Of a stretch of DNA of 64,000 nt, positions 43,819 through 51,355 are shown piece by piece. Position numbers and translations under genes: made by a program. A model generated the notes under the pieces. The model did no database searches. It saw nothing but the letters and a program-made list of their open reading frames with translations, and was not told the DNA's origin. Source of the stretch: an uncultured Bacteroidales bacterium (GTDB lineage Bacteria; Bacteroidota; Bacteroidia; Bacteroidales; Bacteroidaceae); contig CACYLU010000003.1 in NCBI GenBank assembly GCA_902775375.1, positions 1 to 64,000 of the forward strand. The letters run 5' to 3'. Numbering within the stretch: position 1 is the stretch's first letter; each line of letters opens with the position of its first letter.

Positions 43819-44760
43819 TCATTCTTGATTATCTTGATATATGTCCCACATCCTTTTAGCTTTTCCAGCTATTTCATTCCGAAGCCAAAGAGGCTCAAGC
43901 ACTTCTATGTTCTCACCATTCCAAAGCAGTTCTTGTTGAAAGTCAAACGTAGGGCGGAGATTGTAGGTGAAAATGCTATATTCTTTGTTACACTCTATCT
44001 CCTCCTGCGATTCGTGTATTTTCAGGTCGCGAATGTAATAGGCCTGTTCTGCGGATACTTTCAACTTTACTGCCTGAATTTCTACTGACTGATCAACCAT
44101 GATACCAAAACATCCGTCAAAGTATTCCTTTGCAGACCAATCTTTCGGCATTTCAAAAGACAGGTCTGTAACTTTGATGCTCTTAATGCGATCCAACGAG
44201 TAGATGCGTGGTCCTTTTTCGTTATAAAAAGAATTAGTGCTTAGAGCTACCATATACCAACGCTGACGGTATAGCTTTACGCAATATGGTTGTACATCGA
44301 AGTTGTTCACCTTGTCTTTCCAATAATTGTAATAGGTTATGTTCAGTACGCGGTTTCCTTTCATCGCATCGAGGATAGGTTGCAATAAGTATTGCCCAGA
44401 AGGTACATATTCCAACATGATGCGCTCTTTAATGCTTTGGCAGTTTGCCAAGGCATTGCTAACACAAAACGTGTTGAAAAGCCAGGAGCGAAGCCCATTA
44501 TTGCTGATGTCTTCCTCGTTTTCTATATAGTAGCGGTATTCCCCACGATTCTCGTTAACGATATTAATACCAAACATGTCCCAGATAACATAACGCCAAT
44601 TATCGAAGGTTCGCTTAGGAATCTCAACCCCACGACTAATATCATTATTGAGCCAACAATTATTAAGCTCTCTGAATGAAATCTTTTTGGCTTTATAGAT
44701 GGTTTCTATAACCCAAACATATTTGTTTATTAATGTCTGTCCTCTTTCATTATCGACCAT
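43819..44760 (-). CDS. WYL-domain transcriptional regulator
   Basis: 313 aa. An N-terminal winged-helix region (residues about 10-85: YKAKKISFRELNNCW, EIPKRTFDNWRYVIWDMFGINI) leads to a WYL domain (about 130-205: NRVLNITYYNYW, YCVKLYRQRWYMVAL, RIYSLDRIKSIKV) and a WCX-like C-terminal part. The layout is that of the BrxR/CapW type, which repress defence operons by binding inverted repeats. A copy of the shared operator lies upstream of its own gene, so it may control itself and the two other units of the island. Confidence 0.85.
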   Translation of the reverse strand: MVDNERGQTLINKYVWVIETIYKAKKISFRELNNCWLNNDISRGVEIPKRTFDNWRYVIWDMFGINIVNENRGEYRYYIENEEDISNNGLRSWLFNTFCVSNALANCQSIKERIMLEYVPSGQYLLQPILDAMKGNRVLNITYYNYWKDKVNNFDVQPYCVKLYRQRWYMVALSTNSFYNEKGPRIYSLDRIKSIKVTDLSFEMPKDWSAKEYFDGCFGIMVDQSVEIQAVKLKVSAEQAYYIRDLKIHESQEEIECNKEYSIFTYNLRPTFDFQQELLWNGENIEVLEPLWLRNEIAGKAKRMWDIYQDNQE

Positions 44761-44778
44761 AATCTATTATCTTTAATG

Positions 44779-44837
44779 CAAATGTACATTTTTTTCAGCA
44801 AATAAACAAACAAGGTACGCCAAATTGTAGCAGAGGT
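44779..44837 (-). promoter_or_regulatory. Shared island promoter element, copy b, with a second consensus promoter
   Basis: On the minus strand, operator ACCTCTGCTACAATTTGGC (44837-44819, centre 44825) lies 19 bp from TTTATTTG (44806-44799), as in copies a and c. Closer to the gene, TTTG (44810-44807), 20 nt, TACATTTG (44786-44779) forms a normal consensus promoter. So the WYL gene may have two start sites. Confidence 0.7.
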
Positions 44838-44881
44838 AGAATAAAAACATACATTTGTATGGCCATTATTTGATAATCCGT

Positions 44882-45974
44882 TTATTTTTTGGACAAAGCC
44901 GTGGAAAACGTGCCAGTGCTTAAATCATAATAGTTGATTATATCTCTTTTTTTCATTAATAAATTCATTGCATCACTCATTAAGTTTGTCCTACGATTGT
45001 CATTTGGAGTCCATGTTTGATTATGGGTGGCATATTCAGTTAAGGCATTGAATAAGTCCCAAAACAAGAGATTAGTTCTAATCATATTCATTGATGACAT
45101 TGCTTGTTTTGGTATTAAATCAAGATAGGATTCATAAGGAACAAATGTCATAGAAATGAACATTGTCTGCTACATCATTGTATTTCTCCAATAGGTTGTA
45201 TGCTAGTTTCATCTCATTTAATGATGTAAGTGTATTCATCGCCTCTTCTGCTTTCTCTATCAACTTGTTTAGATTTCTGTTTATGATTTCCGGCTTCTTT
45301 GGTATGTCGAGGAGTTCTTTTATCCTTACTGTCTCAAGATTATAAGAATGAGCCAGTTGGTTGGGAAATGCTCGCGTCTGCCCATTTGTACAGACAAGTC
45401 GCAAGTAATAGTTACCCATTTCCAACTCACCAATATTCCACTTTAAATATAAACCGTTACTGAGGAATTCATCCTCTCCTTTGAATGTCCTATATTCTGG
45501 ATGCTCAGGAAGAAGACGGGCCGTAAGTCCATAAATAGAGTTTTGAGAATGTTCAATCGTTTCTACACTATAGGAGTTCTTGTCCATAAACATTTCTAAA
45601 AAATCAAAAAAGGCCTCCATTGTTATGGGTTCGTCTTTTATAGGAATGGCTGCATCGACTATTTTTGCATTTGGATTAGCAATGAAAGCCAATGATGTAG
45701 GGTTGGTGACAGAATTTGCCTGAGCTAAATAATTTCGAAATGCAGTGACGCCACTACTGCCATAAGTGTCATTGATGGCTTTTCGAAGTTTTTTTGAGAC
45801 TCCAATAAATCTATCAATGGTTTCTACTACTGTGGGGGAGACTTCTGTCGCTACATTGCCAATTTGGAAATAATTATTTCCCATCGCAGCGATTCCTTCA
45901 ATCCCAACAACCCGATATGGTTGCTGGTTGTTAAGTAGTTGCTCCTTCATCCTAAAATAAGCCTGTGTTTCCAT
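44882..45974 (-). pseudogene. DUF932-like phage/plasmid protein with one frameshift
   Basis: Two overlapping frames: 45974-45132 (280 aa) and 45163-44882 (tail of about 90 residues). Removing one base in the TTTCTATGAC stretch near 45150 joins NDVADNVHF to TFVPYESYLDLIPKQ, giving about 370 aa. The body shows FRNYLAQANS, PITMEAFFDFLEMFMD, GLYLKWNIGELEMGNYYLRLVCTNG; the tail LLFWDLFNALTEYATHN is typical of DUF932-like proteins. No other lesion is seen, so this is a fresh mutation, a sequencing error or programmed frameshifting. 11 bp after the ATPase gene. Confidence 0.6.
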
Positions 45975-45985
45975 ATTTCCACTCT

Positions 45986-46837
45986 TTAATTGCTGGTACT
46001 ACTAATGTTATTAAAAATTTTGTCAAACTGATTTGCGAAGTCATGTAATTGATTGCTGACATTACTTTGAAGTTTACGTATTGCCTGGTCTTGTTCGTAT
46101 CTTTCTTGGTCGTAATCTACGTCTCCAGTTGAATTTAGACTATAGTATAGCCTTACTCCCACATCTCCTCGGCGATTCTTGGAAAATACGACATAGCGGT
46201 CGCTATAGATGTTCTTATGGTTCTCAAGCCGTAGTTCCATCATGCCAGTAATCATGTGTTTGAGGCGATTTGAACCAACAAAATTACCACTTTTTGTCAC
46301 CTGTTGGATGGTTAGAAAAGAAGTGTTGATTTCAAGGTCGTTACATGCTTTGTTATTACGCTTAATTGTTGTGAGTAGCATGCTTTCAGCTTTTCTCAGT
46401 GTGATGTTCTCTTCTTCTTTTATAATACCTTGAAGTTCATAGAAAGAATCTATAGCAACTATATCCCAACCTTTTTGTAGTTGGTCGTTGATAACTTGCC
46501 AGTTGTGTGTGTTCGTGTCTATGTCACTTTCTACGAAAAGGATGTCCAGATTACCAAATTTTGGGTATCTTTGAACATATATGGCAAGGTCTATTTCGTT
46601 CATTTCCGCGCTGATGAATAAAATACGAGCTGTAGGGTGGTTCGTTTGAATATTAGCAATCAAGTCTAATACTATTGTAGTCTTGCCTACGCCTGGGTCT
46701 CCAATAACCATATAATTCACTCCTTTGGGAAGCCCATAATAAGAGCAAAGCAACTTGTCTAGAATAGTTCCTGTTTTGAAATTCACAAACAAATTCTTTG
46801 TGAATTTTACGTCACGCATCTTGATAATGTTTTTCAT
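45986..46837 (-). CDS. RecA/DnaB-like P-loop ATPase
   Basis: 283 aa from MKNIIKMRDV. IGDPGVGKTTIVLDLIA (residues 45-61) is Walker A; WDIVAIDSFYEL is Walker B; then FLTIQQVTKSGNFVGSNRLKHM recalls sensor regions of the RadA/DnaB/KaiC group. The longer in-frame start at 46969 would cross the shared promoter element and adds residues unlike the family, so I reject it. Such stand-alone ATPases occur in phages and satellites. First gene of a unit with the DUF932-like gene. Confidence 0.75.
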   Translation of the reverse strand: MKNIIKMRDVKFTKNLFVNFKTGTILDKLLCSYYGLPKGVNYMVIGDPGVGKTTIVLDLIANIQTNHPTARILFISAEMNEIDLAIYVQRYPKFGNLDILFVESDIDTNTHNWQVINDQLQKGWDIVAIDSFYELQGIIKEEENITLRKAESMLLTTIKRNNKACNDLEINTSFLTIQQVTKSGNFVGSNRLKHMITGMMELRLENHKNIYSDRYVVFSKNRRGDVGVRLYYSLNSTGDVDYDQERYEQDQAIRKLQSNVSNQLHDFANQFDKIFNNISSTSN

Positions 46838-46864
46838 GTATTTGTTACTATATGTATTATGCAG

Positions 46865-46901
46865 CAAAATAAACAACAATCTCCGCCAAATAGTGGCAGA
46901 G
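46865..46901 (-). promoter_or_regulatory. Shared island promoter element, copy c
   Basis: On the minus strand, operator ACCTCTGCCACTATTTGGC centred at 46891 lies 19 bp upstream of TTATTTTG (46872-46865), 28 nt before the ATPase start. Confidence 0.7.
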
Positions 46902-47122
46902 GTAAAAGGAATAACATGTTCACTTTTGGTTTCTATAACGAAACAATAGATAAGAAAGTGATAAACCAAACCACGACAACTCTATATTCCAAAAAACATT
47001 TGTCTAAAACTATATTTTTGCCACACAAATTTGCATCGCTTGTTAGATGTTTTGGCTTACCGCAAAAGTGACATTTAGAACATCATTTTCTTAAGGGAAA
47101 ACCAGCTTCTGGAAAGCAGGTA

Positions 47123-47183
47123 TTTTAGAGGAAGTAAAAGGTGGGTTTACTAGAACTAAACGACCATTTTACTTCCTCTAAAA
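47123..47183. repeat. 61-bp hairpin with a perfect 17-bp stem
   Basis: TTTTAGAGGAAGTAAAA (47123-47139) pairs exactly with 47167-47183; the loop has further GGT/ACC and GTTTA/TAAAC pairing. It has no T-run beyond its own arms and sits in non-coding DNA between the ATPase and VapE genes. Confidence 0.8.
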
Positions 47184-47377
47184 CGATAATAATGGAAATC
47201 ATAGTTCGGCTCGAAAATTGTTGTGTACTTTTAGAACATTTTTTCAGTCACTTTATATGCCTTGTTTTTCTCCCTCGTGAGGTTTTTATTTTTCCCTAGT
47301 TAGGAAAAAATATTTCTCTAACGCTCACAAATAACAAGGGGTGATTTAGGACAGAAACTGATAATTGAAATAAAATA
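47184..47377. other. Non-coding AT-rich stretch
   Basis: No gene seen. It contains a TTTTTCTCCCTCGTGAGG motif (47265-47282), near-identical to one at 25946-25965, and a TTTTTCC-CTAGTTA-GGAAAAA hairpin just after it. Confidence 0.5.
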
Positions 47378-47601
47378 TCTCCAAAACATCCCGGCACTCC
47401 ACTTTTTTGTTCATAACGTATTCATAATATGTTTGTTAAGCCAGTGGAGTGTTTGCAGAAACACTCCACCATCATTCCACTCTCTGCACTTCACTAAAAG
47501 TTGAGTGTAAGTGAAGTGTTTGTAGAAACACTCCACTAATAAAACAGTCTGTATAACAAACAATTATGTTAAAAGAGTGGAGTGTCGGGATGTTTTGGAG
47601 A
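47378..47601. repeat. Inverted-repeat array with nested hairpins upstream of vapE
   Basis: Outer arms 47378-47403 and 47576-47601 are 26-nt inverted repeats with one mismatch (starting TCTCCAAAACATCCCG). Inside are two hairpins with the same motif: GTGGAGTGTTT-GCAG-AAACACTCCAC (47444-47469, perfect) and GTGAAGTGTTT-GTAG-AAACACTCCAC (47511-47536, one mismatch), plus partial ACTCCAC/AGTGAAG copies. The layout suggests a replication origin, a protein-binding array or a non-autonomous element; none is proven. Confidence 0.8.
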
Positions 47602-47676
47602 AGTTCTTCTGAATAAACAACAAAAAATAAATTTCAAATATATGTGCATAAATCAGAAAGTGCCAATATTTATTCG

Positions 47677-47684
47677 TACCTTTG
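47677..47684 (+). promoter_or_regulatory. Possible -7 element of the VapE gene
   Basis: TACCTTTG matches TAnnTTTG. No clear -33 element 19-20 nt upstream. Confidence 0.4.
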
Positions 47685-47799
47685 TATCTGCATAGCTAAA
47701 AAGGAGGCCTGTGATATCGACTTAACTACTCTTTCTCCCATCCCTTTGCTTTTCTGAAATGCAAACAAGTAATCATTATTAAAAACTTATTTCACCTTT

Positions 47800-48987
47800 A
47801 TGATTAAATTGCAATCAAAGGGGCAGAGTGCAGTCTTTGAGATAGAATGCTTTCTGCAAGAGAACTACGAATTCCGTTACAATGTGCTTAACGCAAAGAC
47901 TGAATTCAGGGAAATAGCCGATAGTAACCAAACTGGAGAGTGGTCTGTCGTAACCCCAAAAGTGATGAACTCCATCGTCCGCAAAGCGAAGCTGGAGTGT
48001 GTTGGCAAAGCCTCCCCACGTACAGACATTGAGGAGTATGTCAATTCTGATGCAGTGAAGGACTATGACCCCATCAGCTATTACCTGAATCATCTGCCTC
48101 AATGGGACGGCAAGAACTATGTGGCCGACTTGTTTAACCGCATCCCAGGACTTACCAGCGAGCAACTCTCATGGTGCTCAACCTGGCTTCGCTCTATGGT
48201 AGCCCATTGGCTCGGCCTTGACCTCATGCACGGCAATGAGGTGACTCCTGTATTGATTGGTCGACAAGGTTGTGGAAAGACCACTTTCGCCATGAGCCTG
48301 TTGCCTCCTCAACTGAGAACCTTCTATCTGGATCACATCAACTTCGCCAACAAGTTTGATGCCGATATGGCATTGACCCATAACCTGTTGGTGAACATCG
48401 ATGAGTTTGCCAACATGAAAGGCAGCCAGCAAGGGAAGCTGAAGTATACGCTTTCAAGGCAAAAGGTTAACGGACGCCCAATTTTTGGTAAAACTCAGGA
48501 AGACAGAAGACGATATGCCTCTTTCGTAGCAACCACCAACGACGAGCAACCCTTGTGTGACCCTACAGGCAGTCGCCGTTTCATCTGTTTGAAGGTGTCT
48601 GATAAGAAGATGATTGACAATCTGTCGCCCATCGACTACGACCAGCTCTATGCACAGGTGGTGTATGAGATTAGGGAGATGCATATCCCTTATTGGTTTA
48701 CCAATGCTGAGGAAGAACGCATCCAGCTGGTGAACCAGCCCTTTATGAAAGAAGAAAGCTATGAAGGAATGCTGGGCAGTTTCTATAGATTACCTACCAA
48801 TGACGAGAAAGGCGAATGGATGAGTCTGGGGCAAGTGATTGAGAACATGCAAGAAGCTTATCCCAAGTTGAAGAATGACCATTCCACCAGGATAAAGATT
48901 GGCTTGACCCTGCGTCAAATGGGTTGCATGCCTAAGGAAACCAATAAAGGCATGAAGTACCAGCTAATTGAGATGAAGGCTGCTTGA
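47800..48987 (+). CDS. VapE-type (virulence-associated E) P-loop ATPase
   Basis: 395 aa. The N-terminal YNVLNAKTEFR leads to DPISYYLNHLPQWDGKNYVADLF, typical of VapE proteins; IGRQGCGKTTFAMSLLP (about residue 152) is Walker A; LLVNIDEF is Walker B; FVATTNDEQPLCDPTGSRRFICLKV is the SF3-helicase-like sensor region. The C-terminal part (GSFYRLPTNDEKGEWMSL) may be the DUF3874 region of Bacteroidales homologues. The primase often found upstream or fused in mobile elements is absent. Companions usual for Bacteroidales vapE (DUF4248, HU-like protein, amidase) are also missing. Confidence 0.85.
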   Translation: MIKLQSKGQSAVFEIECFLQENYEFRYNVLNAKTEFREIADSNQTGEWSVVTPKVMNSIVRKAKLECVGKASPRTDIEEYVNSDAVKDYDPISYYLNHLPQWDGKNYVADLFNRIPGLTSEQLSWCSTWLRSMVAHWLGLDLMHGNEVTPVLIGRQGCGKTTFAMSLLPPQLRTFYLDHINFANKFDADMALTHNLLVNIDEFANMKGSQQGKLKYTLSRQKVNGRPIFGKTQEDRRRYASFVATTNDEQPLCDPTGSRRFICLKVSDKKMIDNLSPIDYDQLYAQVVYEIREMHIPYWFTNAEEERIQLVNQPFMKEESYEGMLGSFYRLPTNDEKGEWMSLGQVIENMQEAYPKLKNDHSTRIKIGLTLRQMGCMPKETNKGMKYQLIEMKAA

Positions 48988-49014
48988 GAAGGTAAGCACA
49001 AATCCTGATAATTG

Positions 49015-49046
49015 CGCCACACTTGTCCAATAAGGATAGTGTGGCG
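49015..49046. terminator. Bidirectional hairpin between vapE and preA
   Basis: Perfect 9-bp stem CGCCACACT/AGTGTGGCG (49015-49023 with 49038-49046) with inner TCC/GGA pairs, between two convergent genes. Confidence 0.65.
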
Positions 49047-49090
49047 ATAATTAATTGTGCACTGTTGCTAATTGCGGAGTCGGAATTTTT

Positions 49091-50536
49091 CTATCGCTTG
49101 GCAATCCTCTTAGACAGGCCAATGGCGCCAGAGGGACAAACCAGTCGGCAGAGGTGGCAACCCACGCATTTCGCTCCATTGATCTGTGGCATGCGGTCGT
49201 CGCCAAAAGTGATGGCCTGATGGCCTCCGTCTTGGCAAGACACATAGCAACGGCCACATCCGATGCACACACCACGGTCAATCTTGGGATAGACCATCGT
49301 CTCACGGTCGAGCTCTGATGGCGGCACGAAATTAGGCAGTTCCAAGCCCACCAACTCTTCCACCTTGTTGTAGCCATGCTCTTTCATGAAGGTCTGCAAG
49401 CCCAGCTTGAGGTCGTCGATAATGCGATTGCCATATTGCATCACTGCCGTGCATACCTGTACGTTGCGACAGCCCAGCATGATGAAGTCGAGGGCATCGG
49501 TCCATGTCTCTATACCGCCTATGCCGCTCAATTCCAATCCCTTCATAATCTTATTCTTGGCCATGTCGTGGATGAATCGCAGGGCAATGGGCTTCACGGC
49601 TCTTCCAGAATAGCCTGAAATGGTTTTCTTGCCGTTTACCATTGCTTTGCGCGACATCGTGATGCTCTTGATGGTGTTGATGGCTGAAACGGCATCGGCC
49701 CCAGCGAAATAGGCACCCATAGCAGGATGGTTGATGTTGGTGATGTTGGGAGTCATCTTCGGGATGACTGGAATGTGCACATTCTGTTTCACATAAGTGG
49801 TATAGCAGGCCACTAATTCGGTGTCTTGTCCCACATCGCTGCCTGTGCCTGCCAGACGCATCTGCGGACACGAGAAATTCAGCTCAACGGCATCGCAGCC
49901 AGCCTCTTCAGCCAGCTTTGCCAGTTCAATCCATTCTTCCTCATATTTACCCATGATGGAGGCGATAACCACCTTTGTGGGGAAGTCCTTCTTCAAGCGA
50001 CGCATAATCTCAAGGTCTTCAGTGTAAACATGTTCCGACAATTGCTCCATGTTGCGGAAACCTATGAATGACGTGAGTTTCTTGCCCACCGCATCGAATC
50101 GTGGCGACACCTCTTGGATATCCATCTTGCAGATGGTCTTGTAGAACACGCCTGCCCATCCTGCCTTGAAGGCACGGGCAATCATATCGTAGTTGGTACT
50201 CACGGCAGATGAAGCCAAGAAGAAAGGGCTCTCGCAAGGGATGCCACAGAAAGTGATGCCCAAATCTGGTAAAGTGTCAGGTTCCTCATATCCAAGCACT
50301 TCTACTGCCTTTAATAGCTCTCTGATGCGCAAAGGTTGGTCGTAATGGATGCAAGCTTTCTCAGCTGCCAGCAAGTCGGCTTCAGAGCAGTCTTTCAACC
50401 AACGCAAGGCATTCTTCTCATTATCAAAACGTATGGCTTGGATAGCTCTGGCTGGGTCGCCCTTTTTGCAAGCTTTTGTACAGGGGGCATTTTCGCATAA
50501 CAAGCATCGTGCCGCTTCTTCGTGGATATGTATCAT
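49091..50536 (-). CDS. preA: NAD-dependent dihydropyrimidine dehydrogenase, PreA subunit
   Basis: 481 aa. Three parts: an N-terminal Cys segment (CLLCENAPCTKACKKGDPARAI, residues 11-32) like the Fer4 domain at the start of PreT; a dihydroorotate-dehydrogenase-like FMN barrel (about 85-400; ELNFSCPQM, GGIETWTDALDFIMLGC); and two C-terminal 4Fe-4S motifs (CIGCGRCYVSCQDGG and CVGCHLCRLVCPSGAI). PreA reduces uracil and thymine with PreT supplying electrons. No preT is adjacent, and the extra N-terminal segment could let it accept electrons from another partner. Promoter on the minus strand at 50593-50562. Confidence 0.88.
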   Translation of the reverse strand: MIHIHEEAARCLLCENAPCTKACKKGDPARAIQAIRFDNEKNALRWLKDCSEADLLAAEKACIHYDQPLRIRELLKAVEVLGYEEPDTLPDLGITFCGIPCESPFFLASSAVSTNYDMIARAFKAGWAGVFYKTICKMDIQEVSPRFDAVGKKLTSFIGFRNMEQLSEHVYTEDLEIMRRLKKDFPTKVVIASIMGKYEEEWIELAKLAEEAGCDAVELNFSCPQMRLAGTGSDVGQDTELVACYTTYVKQNVHIPVIPKMTPNITNINHPAMGAYFAGADAVSAINTIKSITMSRKAMVNGKKTISGYSGRAVKPIALRFIHDMAKNKIMKGLELSGIGGIETWTDALDFIMLGCRNVQVCTAVMQYGNRIIDDLKLGLQTFMKEHGYNKVEELVGLELPNFVPPSELDRETMVYPKIDRGVCIGCGRCYVSCQDGGHQAITFGDDRMPQINGAKCVGCHLCRLVCPSGAIGLSKRIAKR

Positions 50537-50561
50537 GCTATGATTTATTATGGTTCTGATA

Positions 50562-50593
50562 CAAAGATATAAATATTTATTTGATATTTCAAA
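50562..50593 (-). promoter_or_regulatory. preA promoter
   Basis: On the minus strand, TTTG (50593-50590), 20 nt, TATCTTTG (50569-50562). It overlaps the divergent promoter at 50580-50610; each -33 element lies within the other promoter. Confidence 0.75.
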
Positions 50594-50610
50594 AAGTTGC
50601 CCTATCTTTG
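50580..50610 (+). promoter_or_regulatory. Promoter of the ABM lipoprotein gene
   Basis: TTTG (50580-50583), 19 nt, TATCTTTG (50603-50610), facing away from preA. Confidence 0.75.
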
Positions 50611-50647
50611 CACCCGATTTTGAGAATTCTATTATAAATAAGGTAAA

Positions 50648-51349
50648 ATGAAAAAGTTGTTTTTAATGATGGCAGTCGTAATGACTGCATTGTTGGTGGC
50701 TTGTTCCGGCAACAAGAAAGCAAATGAAGAAAATGCAGCTGCCGATGAGGCAACTGAGGCATCCACCATCCGCATCAACTGCATGTTGACCGTAGATGCT
50801 GCTAATCGTGACAAGGCTATTGATCTGTGCAAACAATTGGTAGCTGCTTCCTTAGGTGACGAGGGTGTGATTGACTATGATGTGCTAGAGAGCGCAACTC
50901 GTCCTAATAAACTGATGATTTTTGAGACTTGGAAGGACCAGGCTTCACTCGACAAGCATTCTGCTTCTGTGCACTTCACTACTTTGGTGCCTCAGATTCA
51001 GCAGCTCGGTAATCTGGAAATCAAACAGATGGAACTGAAGAAAGACCCACAGCTGGATCCTGAGAAACCTTTCCGCTTCAATATCATGATGACCACCAAG
51101 TCAGGTCAGCGTGATGCACTGATCAGTCAGGTAAAGGGCTTGATTGAGGCTACCCTGAAGAATGATGCAGGCAACATCGACTATGACTATTTCAATAGCC
51201 TTACTCGTGCCGACAAGACCATGTTGCTGGAAATCTGGGAGAACCAGGCTTCTTTGGATGGCCACTTGAAGGCTCCTCACTTTACCAGTCGCCCTGATAC
51301 CAAAGACCTGATGGCTGGCGATTCTGAGTTCGCCCGCATGGCTGAGTAA
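50648..51349 (+). CDS. Lipoprotein with two tandem ABM domains
   Basis: 233 aa. Lipobox (LLVAC, Cys19), a short Ala/Glu linker, then two antibiotic-biosynthesis-monooxygenase-like domains of about 90 residues (IRINCMLTVDAANRDKAIDL...KLMIFETWKDQASLDKHSASVHF and FRFNIMMTTKSGQRDALIS...KTMLLEIWENQASLDGHLKAPHF). ABM domains act on small aromatic or quinone-like compounds or haem; here the target is unknown. Export as a lipoprotein is unusual for ABM proteins, which are mostly cytoplasmic. Confidence 0.85.
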   Translation: MKKLFLMMAVVMTALLVACSGNKKANEENAAADEATEASTIRINCMLTVDAANRDKAIDLCKQLVAASLGDEGVIDYDVLESATRPNKLMIFETWKDQASLDKHSASVHFTTLVPQIQQLGNLEIKQMELKKDPQLDPEKPFRFNIMMTTKSGQRDALISQVKGLIEATLKNDAGNIDYDYFNSLTRADKTMLLEIWENQASLDGHLKAPHFTSRPDTKDLMAGDSEFARMAE

Positions 51350-51355
51350 AAAGCT

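Noticed and set aside
46838..46969. Longer N-terminus for the RecA-like ATPase
   Set aside because: It would be translated across the conserved promoter element, and the added residues do not look like part of the family.
47699..47724. AAAGGAGG followed by GTG, looking like a Shine-Dalgarno site and start
   Set aside because: The frame stops after four codons, and Bacteroidetes seldom use such sites.
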